This document shows, in pieces, positions 18,425 through 26,848 of a DNA stretch of 64,000 nt. Position 1 is the stretch's first letter. Each line of letters starts with the position of its first letter. Source of the stretch: CBDCWQ01 sp965223435 (GTDB taxonomy: Bacteria; Myxococcota; Kuafuiibacteriia; Kuafuiibacteriales; Kuafuiibacteriaceae); contig CBDCWQ010000018.1 in the NCBI GenBank assembly GCA_965223435.1, positions 248,001 through 312,000 on the forward strand, written 5' to 3'. The notes below the pieces were generated by a model. That model worked only from the letters and a program-made list of their open reading frames with translations. It was not told the DNA's origin and made no database searches. A program made the position numbers and the translations under genes.

Positions 18425-21400
18425 CTACTGCTCGTAGGCCCCTCGGTCCACGACGACGCCCGGGGTGGTTCTGGGGATCCCGTCCAGTGATTCACCGAGG
18501 GACAACGACGGCTCGAGGCAAAAAGGGTCTTCATTCGAATTCGCACAATCTGGTGACTTGCCCGCGTCTATTCCCGGTGGATTGGTCGCAGGATTGAGGT
18601 GGCTGTCGGTATCGCTCACAAATAGACGATTGCCGTCGCTCATGGCATCGATGGTCACGGTTGAGTTTCCGCTGTCCGAGCAATCGAGACCGGCACACAA
18701 GGAATCGTTTAGGCCCACAACACTCATTGCGCGCGCAAACAGGAACGCGGGCGATCCACTCGGGGCCGAGAAGGCTGGCACCGGGGAACTGCTGGCGGCG
18801 ATGATGTTCATGAATGCTCGTGGCCCATTTCTGGGAAGCTCGAAGATGGAGGACGCACCGAAGACTCCGTTGCTCGTAAGTCTGCAGGTCAGGTTGAGGT
18901 TCCATCCGGAAACGGTCCCCAGTCCATTTTTGGTCCATAGGGTGTCCAGGAAGGACGCGCAGTGCCGAAAGGCACCGTGTACCAGAATGTCTTGCGCGAT
19001 GACGTTGTTTCCAAGATACAGCCCTTGATCGAGTCCGGAACTGGTGCTGCTCACAATCGACTCGATGCGAAGTCGGGACAAACGTCTGAGTCGACGTGGG
19101 AGGTCGCTGTTTTCGATGTACACGGCTCGTGAATCCGACCACTGTCCGCTATCGACCACCAGACGTAGGTTCTCGATTTCCACCGCCCCGGCGCATGAAG
19201 TCAGTACGGTCAAGATACTGTTGTGCACCCAATGAAGGTTGTTGACTCGATCCTCGTCTTCTTCATTGCTTTGTAAGGTGACGTCCTCAGGTTGAGCTCC
19301 GTTGCCTCGAATGGTCACCGGCCAAGAGATGACCGCGTTTCCCGTATAGGGCTGGGCGCTCGGAAAGACTACGATTTCGCTGTCGGGCCACGCGGTCCAC
19401 ACGGCGATCTGGATCTCATCATCGGCAGAAGCCAGAACATCACAGGCTGTTTTTCCACATACGGAATCTCCGACCAGGACCTTGGTACGTCTCGTTGTTC
19501 TGGGGCTCCGACGCTGATAGGCCCCAGGCACCAGATCTGAACGGCCCTGCAAAAAGTGTCCATCGAGACTCATTCCACGAACTGAATTTGTCCGAACGGC
19601 GGTGGTTTGGGCGCCACTCAGGAAGAAGGGCTCAAGCGGCGAGTCTAGCTCGAGTTCGTTCTGGTTGCTGTCCACTTGATTGCCCCCAAACATCAGATCG
19701 AGCCCCGTTTGCGTGCTCGAGTAACCCTCGTACACGTTGCCGGCCAAGAGCGCACCGTTTGTGCGGTCGTCGCCAACAAACAAAGTCGGCTCGGTGCGTG
19801 CCAGGCTGGCTACGACATTGTTGGTGATTCGGAGATCCTCTGCGCCCTCAATGTTGAACCCTTGCATGAGCTCGTAGTGGACGAAGGTATTGCCCGTGAC
19901 TTGTGCGCCGCGGGCCTGTTGAAGGTCGATGGAACCCTCCCAGTAGCCCCAAAAATGTGAGTTCCGAACAATCGTGTTTCTACCGATCCTAAAGGGCTGC
20001 TCGGTGCGGTTGACTCTGGAGACTTCAGGGGTGCTCGCATTGGCCCGAATATTTTCGATGATATGATCTTCACTCGAACTCGAAGGATCGTCGATCTTCT
20101 CCCAGGCTGAGATGGCGTGATTGCATCCTATTCTGTTTATGAAAGTCAGGCGTTCGATATGAGATCGATCTTCTTTGAGAAGGATAGAGGAATCGATGGT
20201 TCCCGTAACGTTCTCACCGCACACGACGATGACATTTTCTATCGGCACACCGTACGCAGCACCCAACCGACGGGGTCCGTTGAGTTCGATTCCGCCATGG
20301 TAGGTCGCAGCCTTTCGGACCATGGGGTCTCTTTTGTCGTCGTGAAGAAACCAATGCACTGGGCCTGAGTTCGACATCGATTCGGCCCGCCGCAAGGCGC
20401 TCTCGCCGACCAGATCACAGGTGGAACTTGTGCTGTTGAGCCCGATGGGATGGGGACAGCTTTCCAAGGAGGGCCCGAGATGAAAAGAGTCCACAACGAC
20501 GATCCGGATGCCTATGGCAGTGGCTTTGGAGCCCATAACACTTGAAGATATGGTTGCGGTGGCCGCGTACGATCCCGGGGCGAGGCCACCGGTATTGGCC
20601 AACAAACGCGCCACCCTTCGGTTCGGGTCGTTTCCATCCGTCAGGAATTCAACCGACAGCCATGGTGCAGTTGTTGTGGCCTCGAGGGATAACAGCGCTT
20701 CTCGGTTTTCTGAAGAAATGGAACTGTGGTATGCAACTTGGCCGTTTGTCCCCACTTTGGGGTCCGTGAGGCGGTCCGGTATGGCTTTGAGCGCACTTTC
20801 GACGCATCCATTGGGTTGGGCCTCGCAAGGCGTACTCGTTTCTTGTTCGCAGGTAGCAGAGCAGCCGTCGCCAGGCTGTTTGTTTCTATCGTCGCAAGAC
20901 TCACCATCAAGCGTTCGAATGATCCCATCACCGCAGACCGCTTCACACACGCCTAATGTATTGCAGCTGCAGCCAAGAGATAACTGACAGTCGGCGTCAC
21001 AAGTGTTGGGGTCAATCATTTGTGCACAAGCACCAGAGATGATGGTGAAGGCAGCCCGAAGCATGTCTGCAGCGCGGCCCTTGGCATCTTTAACCTGCAG
21101 ACTGTAGCTGCCGACCTCAAGCCCCCGCGGAACAAAGGCTTCAAAGGTCCCGGCTTCGAGAGGTTTGATGGCCTCAAGAGGAATCGGTGCCCCAACTAGG
21201 GGTTGCTCGGGTATCAGCTCAGCAGAGACAAAGCTGGCTTCCCTGTGGCCGTCAGATCCGTAGTCGACGTAAAGGTCTATCTGAAAAGGTACGCCCGAAA
21301 TGACCACCCTCGTTCGGTTCACGTCGCTTCCCGGCCCACCTTCAACACTGATGGTGCCCGGAGGCACCGCTTTCGTACCGGAGCATGCCATGGTCGCCCA

Positions 21401-21490
21401 ACAAAACAGCAGGCCGAGGGTTGTCCGCGAATGGGCGCGAAGAACTGCAAAGCCGGTTTTGGGCACGGTACTCGGGTGCGGGTTTGGCAT
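18425..21490 (-). CDS. Cys-rich-repeat, parallel beta-helix lipoprotein
   Basis: 1,021 residues from ATG 21490, supported by the ribosome site AGGTG five bases upstream; an upstream extension to 21631 is open but poor. The signal peptide ends in a lipobox-like WATMAC. A Myxococcus-type Cys-rich repeat follows (CGDGIIRTLDGESCDD...PGDGCSATC). The remainder is rich in short Asn-containing strands (TNNVVAS, RNTIVRNSHFWG) typical of right-handed parallel beta-helix, pectate-lyase-like folds, and the C-terminus ends in DRGAYEQ as in many such proteins. It is probably surface-exposed; binding to or cleavage of polysaccharide is possible but no catalytic site is identified. The divergent gene at 21693-24167 is a clear paralogue. 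The downstream partner is the Ig/barrel protein. Confidence 0.8.
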   Translation of the reverse strand: MPNPHPSTVPKTGFAVLRAHSRTTLGLLFCWATMACSGTKAVPPGTISVEGGPGSDVNRTRVVISGVPFQIDLYVDYGSDGHREASFVSAELIPEQPLVGAPIPLEAIKPLEAGTFEAFVPRGLEVGSYSLQVKDAKGRAADMLRAAFTIISGACAQMIDPNTCDADCQLSLGCSCNTLGVCEAVCGDGIIRTLDGESCDDRNKQPGDGCSATCEQETSTPCEAQPNGCVESALKAIPDRLTDPKVGTNGQVAYHSSISSENREALLSLEATTTAPWLSVEFLTDGNDPNRRVARLLANTGGLAPGSYAATATISSSVMGSKATAIGIRIVVVDSFHLGPSLESCPHPIGLNSTSSTCDLVGESALRRAESMSNSGPVHWFLHDDKRDPMVRKAATYHGGIELNGPRRLGAAYGVPIENVIVVCGENVTGTIDSSILLKEDRSHIERLTFINRIGCNHAISAWEKIDDPSSSSEDHIIENIRANASTPEVSRVNRTEQPFRIGRNTIVRNSHFWGYWEGSIDLQQARGAQVTGNTFVHYELMQGFNIEGAEDLRITNNVVASLARTEPTLFVGDDRTNGALLAGNVYEGYSSTQTGLDLMFGGNQVDSNQNELELDSPLEPFFLSGAQTTAVRTNSVRGMSLDGHFLQGRSDLVPGAYQRRSPRTTRRTKVLVGDSVCGKTACDVLASADDEIQIAVWTAWPDSEIVVFPSAQPYTGNAVISWPVTIRGNGAQPEDVTLQSNEEDEDRVNNLHWVHNSILTVLTSCAGAVEIENLRLVVDSGQWSDSRAVYIENSDLPRRLRRLSRLRIESIVSSTSSGLDQGLYLGNNVIAQDILVHGAFRHCASFLDTLWTKNGLGTVSGWNLNLTCRLTSNGVFGASSIFELPRNGPRAFMNIIAASSSPVPAFSAPSGSPAFLFARAMSVVGLNDSLCAGLDCSDSGNSTVTIDAMSDGNRLFVSDTDSHLNPATNPPGIDAGKSPDCANSNEDPFCLEPSLSLGESLDGIPRTTPGVVVDRGAYEQ

Positions 21491-21692
21491 TTTGTCACCT
21501 AGGGTGTGACGCTGGGGCGTGGGCGGCCCTGCGATACTGCATGATAGCCCTAGGTTGGGGCCAAACAAAGACGAAGATCTGTGTTTGATTGGGTTTTGGG
21601 GTGCGTCCTCGTAGGCTCCGGTATGACCCACTTTTTCCGGAACCTACATTCACCTCGATGGCAGGATGTTGATCTCGCGGTAGACCCTGGGT
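21491..21692. promoter_or_regulatory. Shared divergent promoter region of two beta-helix lipoproteins
   Basis: 202 bases separate two divergently transcribed paralogues. On the minus strand the ribosome site AGGTG (21496-21500 on the plus strand) fixes the ATG at 21490. No promoter hexamers could be assigned with confidence. An imperfect dyad GTCAC...GTGAC lies at about 21494-21510, overlapping the leader of the minus-strand gene. Confidence 0.4.
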
Positions 21693-24167
21693 GTGCGCCG
21701 ACTGGTGCTTGTTGTTCTGTGCGCTGTAACCGTCTCTTGCGGTCGGTATGGCTACGACATCGTTTCTGTTCGGGGGGATTCTGGCTCCGATGGAGGGATG
21801 ATGGTGCCAACCAGTACTGTCAATGAAGACGGAGGCACCCCAACGCCGGTATCGAGACTGGTGGTCACGCCTTCAGTCTTGCGTTTGACGCGTGTAGGGA
21901 CAGACGCGCAGGTGGTCGCGCGAGCGCGGGTGGAGCGGGCGGATGGTGAGCCGGTACCGTCTCTTGGTATTCGGTCCACGGAGGGCTGGCTGTTGGCCGA
22001 GAGCTCGCCCGCGAAGGATGGGGTGGGCAGGGAGCTGACCATTACGGTTAATACATCCGGTCTCACAGAAGGCTCATACCGCGGGATTTTGGAGGTATCC
22101 GCCATCGACGGAAGTGCGACATCAACGTCTGCATCCGTCGGCCTTGAAGTCGTCAGGGGCCTTCACATTGGAGCTACGCCGTCTAGTTGCACAAGACCCG
22201 GGTCAGTTGGGTCTTTGCGGACCGATTGTGATTTTTCTGGGCTGGATGGGCTTCGTGCTGCGGTTGCGGTTGTAAGAAACGAGCCTCATCACCTGTTGCT
22301 CTACAGCGACGGTCAACCGGTTCAGTTTAGAGGCCCCTTTGATCTACCGGCCGACACCCATCTTAGTGCAGCAGGTGGCGTGGATCGAAGTCTGATCGAG
22401 GTCTATGCGGAAGGCAATGGCAGTCGCCCTACGCGATGCATTCGTCTGACCGGGCCCAACGTCCAGATTCGTAACTTGAGTCTGATCATTCGAAACTCGT
22501 GTGACTATATATTGGATGATAGAAACAGTTTTGGCGGTCATCTCATTGAAAATGTCGTCGGGTACGCGTCGGGTCCAGAGGTGGTGGGGACCAACGGCAC
22601 ACTCTTTCCGTTTAATCTCGGATCAAACAGCCTTGTCCGAAACTCGTTTTTCTATGGGTATTTCGAGGCTGACGCCCTGATGCAAGCGCAAACGCAATGG
22701 ATTGGAAATACCTTCGTCTTCTTCCAAGACAACGGCCTGGCGATAAGAGGGACGGATCATGTGGTTGTAACCGACAACGTGTTTGTTTGGCTCAGTCCAA
22801 TTTCAGGCGCTTTGATCGCAATGGGAGCATCGACTTCTTCGGTCACGGTACAGGGCAATTTGGCAGAGGGCCCCGACCAAGCAGTGAGTGGCCTGGATAT
22901 GACCGACAGTAGCAATCGTATCCGTGACAACCTTTTGGCCCCTGCGGAGCTCTTGACTCCAGTGGAGCCTCGGTTTCTTTTCGACTCTGGACAGCGTGGC
23001 CTAGCGGACATACCTCGTAGCGGTGTGAGCATCGACGGCGTGGTTCTTGACGGACGAACGGGTCTGCGTCCGGGTGCCTTTCAAGTGGATGCTCCGCAAG
23101 GATTGCCTCGGTCCTCGGTGGTTCGTGTGGGAGAACGCGGAGGATGCGGTACAAATCCGTGCGACGTCTTGCAAGACGAAGACAACGAGATTCAGCGCGC
23201 GGTGTGGAAAAGCTGGGGCGGGAGCACCATCGAGATTTACCCAGCGGCGGAGGCCTATGCCGGAAACGCGGTGACGAGTTGGGGTCTTCAAATCCGCGGG
23301 ATGGGCGCTTCACCAACCGAAGTTGTGCTCCAAAGCAAGGACGAAGACATTCGGCTTCTCGAGCATGGGAGCTGGCCCCATCAAGCAATTCTCACCCATA
23401 CCCGGATGACACGCGAGCCCATCACGGTGGAAAACCTGTCGTTTCGTGTGGATTCCGAACAGTCTACCAACGAATATGCGATTCGCATTGAGAGTGGAGG
23501 CCCCCGGCCCACGCAAGGGATCAATCGCCTCCGGCGTCTTGTTGTGGATTCGACGGGTGCAGATCCGGGGTTTGCTGCCGCGTTGCTCCTTGGAACCAAC
23601 ACGGTTCTTCAGGATACTCTCGTTCATGGACCTTTTGGCGCCTGCGTTCGGCTTGGAGATGTCAGAAGTTCGAGCAACAGTCGGACGACACCCAATACCG
23701 TCCATGTGGTGAATGTTACGTGTCGTCTTGAGGATACGCTCGAGAACCCCGTTTCTGCGGTGTTTCAGGTGGCTTCTACGACGGGGAGTCAGTTTGCCAA
23801 TATTGCGGTCGATGTCGATGCGCCTGTGCCGTTTTTTCAGGCCCAAAGGCGCCCCCAGGGGGATATGGGTGTGAGGGCGGCCGATCGTCCAAATGATTTT
23901 GTTGCCATTGCCGTTTCTGCCCGAGGGCATGGGAGCCTTTTTGATGGCTTTGACACCAACGATGGGACCTACACGGTCAATATCGACTCCATCAACGACC
24001 CATTTTTCGCCGGCCCGACCAACAGTCGGCTGGCCGACCCGGTTGCCCATCCAGGTATTGATCCTTTGACCCTAGGCACACCCATTGCTCCGGGGATCTC
24101 GTTAAACGGGATTTTGCGAACTGAGCCACTGGGTGGGGGCATTGATCGCGGCGCCTACGAGCAGTAG
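21693..24167 (+). CDS. Parallel beta-helix lipoprotein, paralogue of the divergent gene
   Basis: 824 residues. The N-terminus RRLVLVVLCAVTVSCGRYGYD is a short signal peptide with a good lipobox (TVSC), which supports GTG 21693 despite a weak ribosome site. A beta-sandwich domain (about 40-150) is followed by a right-handed beta-helix region with Asn-rich strand turns (RIRDNLL, QGNLAEG, VRNSFFYGYF) and a C-terminus in DRGAYEQ. It matches the 18425-21490 protein along most of its length (for example LRGAYQ/LRPGAFQVDAPQG, CGTNPCDVL against CGKTACDVL, and AEAYAGNAVTSW against AQPYTGNAVISW) but lacks the Cys-rich repeat. Location is probably the outer membrane surface. It is a duplicated pair in divergent orientation; function unknown. 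Confidence 0.8.
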   Translation: MRRLVLVVLCAVTVSCGRYGYDIVSVRGDSGSDGGMMVPTSTVNEDGGTPTPVSRLVVTPSVLRLTRVGTDAQVVARARVERADGEPVPSLGIRSTEGWLLAESSPAKDGVGRELTITVNTSGLTEGSYRGILEVSAIDGSATSTSASVGLEVVRGLHIGATPSSCTRPGSVGSLRTDCDFSGLDGLRAAVAVVRNEPHHLLLYSDGQPVQFRGPFDLPADTHLSAAGGVDRSLIEVYAEGNGSRPTRCIRLTGPNVQIRNLSLIIRNSCDYILDDRNSFGGHLIENVVGYASGPEVVGTNGTLFPFNLGSNSLVRNSFFYGYFEADALMQAQTQWIGNTFVFFQDNGLAIRGTDHVVVTDNVFVWLSPISGALIAMGASTSSVTVQGNLAEGPDQAVSGLDMTDSSNRIRDNLLAPAELLTPVEPRFLFDSGQRGLADIPRSGVSIDGVVLDGRTGLRPGAFQVDAPQGLPRSSVVRVGERGGCGTNPCDVLQDEDNEIQRAVWKSWGGSTIEIYPAAEAYAGNAVTSWGLQIRGMGASPTEVVLQSKDEDIRLLEHGSWPHQAILTHTRMTREPITVENLSFRVDSEQSTNEYAIRIESGGPRPTQGINRLRRLVVDSTGADPGFAAALLLGTNTVLQDTLVHGPFGACVRLGDVRSSSNSRTTPNTVHVVNVTCRLEDTLENPVSAVFQVASTTGSQFANIAVDVDAPVPFFQAQRRPQGDMGVRAADRPNDFVAIAVSARGHGSLFDGFDTNDGTYTVNIDSINDPFFAGPTNSRLADPVAHPGIDPLTLGTPIAPGISLNGILRTEPLGGGIDRGAYEQ

Positions 24168-24180
24168 CCTGCTCGGAGGC

Positions 24181-25443
24181 TCAGAAGTTTGCTGCGATGC
24201 CGCTATGGATGGCCACTTCGTCAGAGAAGTCGGAAAAATCCCAGACTTCGCCCGAGAGTTTGATTCGAAGCCCGCTTTGGATCAGCACGTTGAAACCTAG
24301 GGTGTAACGAAGAATGCTGCTCTTACGCCGCAGGGCAGAGGTCGCAAGCACGTTGCCGTTTCGGCGCATACCGTCGAGTCTTCCAAACAGTTCGAGCCAC
24401 GTGGTGGCGGGGTATTCGAGTTCGGCATAAAAGCCGTCTTTGGTGAAGAAGTTCTTGCTGTTTTTGAACGCATACCGAAATCGTTCTTCGGGATTGCTTC
24501 CCAATGAGAATTCGGTGCGCCTGACGAGGTATTCGGCGCGGATCGAAAGCTCGTCTAGACGTAGGTACAAGTCTGCGCCCCCGATGTGGTACTCCAGCTT
24601 GCGGTCGGGATCGTAGTGGCCATACATAAAAGAGAGCCCCAAAGTTGCGTTGATGCTGTCCGTGATGTTGACCGTGAGGGCCGTTCTGCCTCCTACGGCT
24701 GGTTCGGAATTGTTATCGACATAATAGAGCGATCCCGAGCGCGAGAGAACGAAATCGAAGTCGAAGCCATCGTTTGAGCCTTTGAAGCCGCTCACTGCGT
24801 ACGCGGCGAAGTCGAGTTGTACGTCTTGCCCAAACCAATGGGTGCCGTTGAGTTCGATGCCATTGTCGGTGTGCGGAGCAGGAAGTACGCTCATGTTCCA
24901 CTCTTTGCGTCGGAGCATTCGGCCCATATCGTAGGGAAGTGGCTTGGAGTTGGCCCGGTGGTTGGCCGGATCGTGCCTCAACGGGAAGTCGCCGAAGGCA
25001 GGTGACATTCGTCCGACGCGGAAGTTGAGTTCGTCGATCACCCGGATGTCGATATAGGCCATGTCGGTTTCAAAGCCGTGGCAGCCGTAGCAGACTTTGA
25101 TGTTCGACGAGAAATTCTCGGTGAAGTCTACCGCCAGTTTGAGGGCCAGCTCGGTCGTGAATCCGTCGAAACCGAGTTCGCGCCCCTCGGTGGTTGTGGG
25201 CACCGCGAGGTAGTCGAGTTGTGCCGAGCCCGCGAAGTTTCGGTCCACATCCTGGGCGCCGACCTGGCTGGCTAAGAAGAACATCAACGGCACCAGGAAC
25301 ACCGCCGCTGCGATGGGGACCTTGTCCCGCTGAATCTTTGCCCACCGTCCACCGATTTTGGCCCGCTGCCCATCGGTGTTTTGCTGGTGTCCATCGGAAC
25401 GTTGAAATGGGGCGGGCGGGGGGATGGTTTCCCGGCGGCTCAT
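24181..25443 (-). CDS. Porin-like outer-membrane barrel carrying one CXXCH motif
   Basis: 420 residues from ATG 25443, which overlaps the TGA of the upstream cytochrome gene (ATGA), a sign of translational coupling. A charged 42-residue N-region precedes a hydrophobic segment (VPIAAAVFLVPLMFFLASQVGAQ), presumably a signal peptide. The mature part alternates polar and aromatic residues in strands of 8-12 with short turns, as in porins, to a final IAANF. Unusually for a porin, it contains CYGCH (residues 118-122), a c-type haem attachment motif, in an early strand or loop. With the two cytochrome-like lipoproteins encoded upstream, a role as the barrel part of an electron-transfer conduit is a reasonable inference. 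An ordinary porin with a chance CXXCH is the alternative. Confidence 0.75.
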   Translation of the reverse strand: MSRRETIPPPAPFQRSDGHQQNTDGQRAKIGGRWAKIQRDKVPIAAAVFLVPLMFFLASQVGAQDVDRNFAGSAQLDYLAVPTTTEGRELGFDGFTTELALKLAVDFTENFSSNIKVCYGCHGFETDMAYIDIRVIDELNFRVGRMSPAFGDFPLRHDPANHRANSKPLPYDMGRMLRRKEWNMSVLPAPHTDNGIELNGTHWFGQDVQLDFAAYAVSGFKGSNDGFDFDFVLSRSGSLYYVDNNSEPAVGGRTALTVNITDSINATLGLSFMYGHYDPDRKLEYHIGGADLYLRLDELSIRAEYLVRRTEFSLGSNPEERFRYAFKNSKNFFTKDGFYAELEYPATTWLELFGRLDGMRRNGNVLATSALRRKSSILRYTLGFNVLIQSGLRIKLSGEVWDFSDFSDEVAIHSGIAANF

Positions 25444-25892
25444 GGGGCCCTCACTTCCGACGGGGGGTGCCTCGGCGGTTGCCACGCAAAGGTACTGAGG
25501 TGGGAATCGCTCTCTGTGGGCGGAAGCGCCCCATGCTCTTTGTTCTTTTCGCGGGTGTAGTGCCGCAAAAACACCATGATTTCTTCCGCGTCGGCCACCG
25601 AGATGCCCGAACCCGGATGTCGTCGCATGCGGGCTACGTAGATTTCCCAATGTTCGGGATCTTGAATGGAGGCGGCTAGGGGCCGTGCCAAAGTGTGGCA
25701 GCGAGAGCATTTTCGCGCAAAAAGCGCGTAGGATTGGGCGACTTCTTTGGGGTATCCGGCCACGACGCTCCCTGGCAGCCCTCCGCGTCGATGCGATCCA
25801 TGGCCAATGCATCCCACCATTCCGACAAGCGCCAGGAGGCATAGGACCGGCTTTGGGGCGAAGACGGTCCGTGCGAAACGCTCAGTTGTCAC
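25440..25892 (-). CDS. Small monohaem cytochrome c lipoprotein
   Basis: 150 residues, GTG start. An N-terminal hydrophobic segment ends in a lipobox-like GMVGC (Cys28). The cytochrome c fold is indicated by KCSRCH (Cys62-His66) and a distal RMRRHPGSGI with Met89 as the likely sixth ligand, followed by the usual final helix (AEEIMVFLRHY). It is probably a periplasm-facing electron carrier. Its start overlaps the preceding lipoprotein gene by 11 bases, and its stop overlaps the porin start, so the three genes form one tight operon. Confidence 0.83.
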   Translation of the reverse strand: MTTERFARTVFAPKPVLCLLALVGMVGCIGHGSHRRGGLPGSVVAGYPKEVAQSYALFARKCSRCHTLARPLAASIQDPEHWEIYVARMRRHPGSGISVADAEEIMVFLRHYTREKNKEHGALPPTESDSHLSTFAWQPPRHPPSEVRAP

Positions 25893-26364
25893 GCGCGCCC
25901 TCTGCGATCCAGTCCGCGATGCGCTGCATCGAAGTGCTGTCTAGGAATGGAGGCCCGTTGAAAGGCATTCGGACCCCAAAAGGAGGCGCCGCGCTCAGTT
26001 TTTGAAGGAGGACGCTGTTGCAGGGCTCAGCGGGTATGACGATGTCGCTTTGGCTGTTGATACCGCCGCTTCGCAGGGCCGAAAAGCTGGAGAGGTCTAG
26101 TCCTGCTTGCTCCAGGCCGATGGGGTTGGGGTTGGACGGCTGGTGGCAGCCACAGCCGACCGAGGCCTGGCCCCTCATGGCAGCCTCGCCTCGGAAAATG
26201 GGAAGAACGTCCTGAGAGAAGGAAACTCGGTTCTCAACGTCACTGTCTTGGTTCACGCATCGCTGACGCTGGAGGGCCCCGACCTCGGGGTCTAGGGGGT
26301 CGAGCGCGTCCAAGCACCCGGCCGCCAAGAAGGCCCCCAACGCGGTTAGAATGCCGCGACTCAT
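25882..26364 (-). CDS. Cytochrome-like lipoprotein with atypical CXCH haem-site
   Basis: 160 residues from ATG 26364, chosen because it gives a compact signal peptide with perfect lipobox LAAGC (Cys17) and has GGTGAG about 8 bases upstream; a GTG 12 bases earlier is less likely. The body resembles c-type cytochrome domains of the planctomycete-like class: VSFSQDVLPIF, then the haem region SVGCGCHQ, GLDLSSFSALRSGG, a later RMPF (possible Met ligand) and the ending IADWIAEGA. The haem motif is C71-G-C73-H, one residue shorter than canonical CXXCH. First gene of the three-gene operon with the cytochrome and the barrel; it probably works at the membrane surface with them. Confidence 0.75.
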   Translation of the reverse strand: MSRGILTALGAFLAAGCLDALDPLDPEVGALQRQRCVNQDSDVENRVSFSQDVLPIFRGEAAMRGQASVGCGCHQPSNPNPIGLEQAGLDLSSFSALRSGGINSQSDIVIPAEPCNSVLLQKLSAAPPFGVRMPFNGPPFLDSTSMQRIADWIAEGARDN

Positions 26365-26848
26365 CCTGGAGCTCACCCGCGCACCGGCCGGAACTGCCTT
26401 GCGGGTTGTAGGTGAGCGGAGGGGAACGGGTGGGCCGAATTGCCTTCGGCCCGGGCCCCGTAAGGCCGAGCCCGCGTTGGCTCGGGCTGAGCGATTCGGA
26501 AGGCAGGTGGACGGCGCTGATCCGTGGGATTCACCCCTGAGCTCACCCGCATGGGCCGATGCATCTGAGCCATGGGGTTAATCTTCGCGGAGGACATCAA
26601 GGACTTTCTGGAGGCCGGAGTGCGCCAAAGCTTGACCCAAAAGTCACGAAAAAAAGTTCCAACCGGTTTTGCCTAAGCTGTCCCTCGCGACAGGGGATAG
26701 GGCTCGGTAACAGATCGATATCGCTATATTTTTGTTCACACTCGTTTTCACCGAGTTGTGCCGTTGCGGGCGATGTTTCGCCCGAAGCGTTGAATGTCGG
26801 TTCGCGGCCCTTGCCCCTGGATTGGAACTTGTGTTGGCTTCTGAAGTG
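26365..26848. other. Structured intergenic region between cytochrome operon and giant TPR gene
   Basis: 484 bases without a convincing gene. A strong hairpin is at 26432-26452 (8-bp stem GGGCCGAA/TTCGGCCC, 5-base loop), followed by a weaker one (AGCCCG/CGGGCT, about 26469-26487). The 12-mer GAGCTCACCCGC occurs twice (about 26370 and 26542). The region should hold the divergent promoters for the cytochrome operon (minus) and the giant gene (plus). The plus frame is open back to 26732, so part of this stretch could be coding if the giant gene starts earlier. Confidence 0.45.

Noticed and set aside
18419..18427. In-phase TAG between the beta-helix lipoprotein and the Ig/barrel gene (TAG-CGC-ATG)
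   Set aside because: Unlike 12138, the second gene has its own ATG and signal peptide, and the first ends naturally in DRGAYEQ, so these are two genes.
25443..25842. N-terminal extension of the porin gene to 25842
   Set aside because: It runs antisense-phase through the cytochrome gene with Arg/Ser-rich nonsense; ATG 25443 in an ATGA overlap explains the data.
26365..26560. Repeated GCTCACCCGC / GGTGAGC motifs (also near 44020 and 48188) as a repeat family
   Set aside because: Only 10-12 bases, no constant spacing or flanks; the copy at 26364 is explained by a ribosome site.
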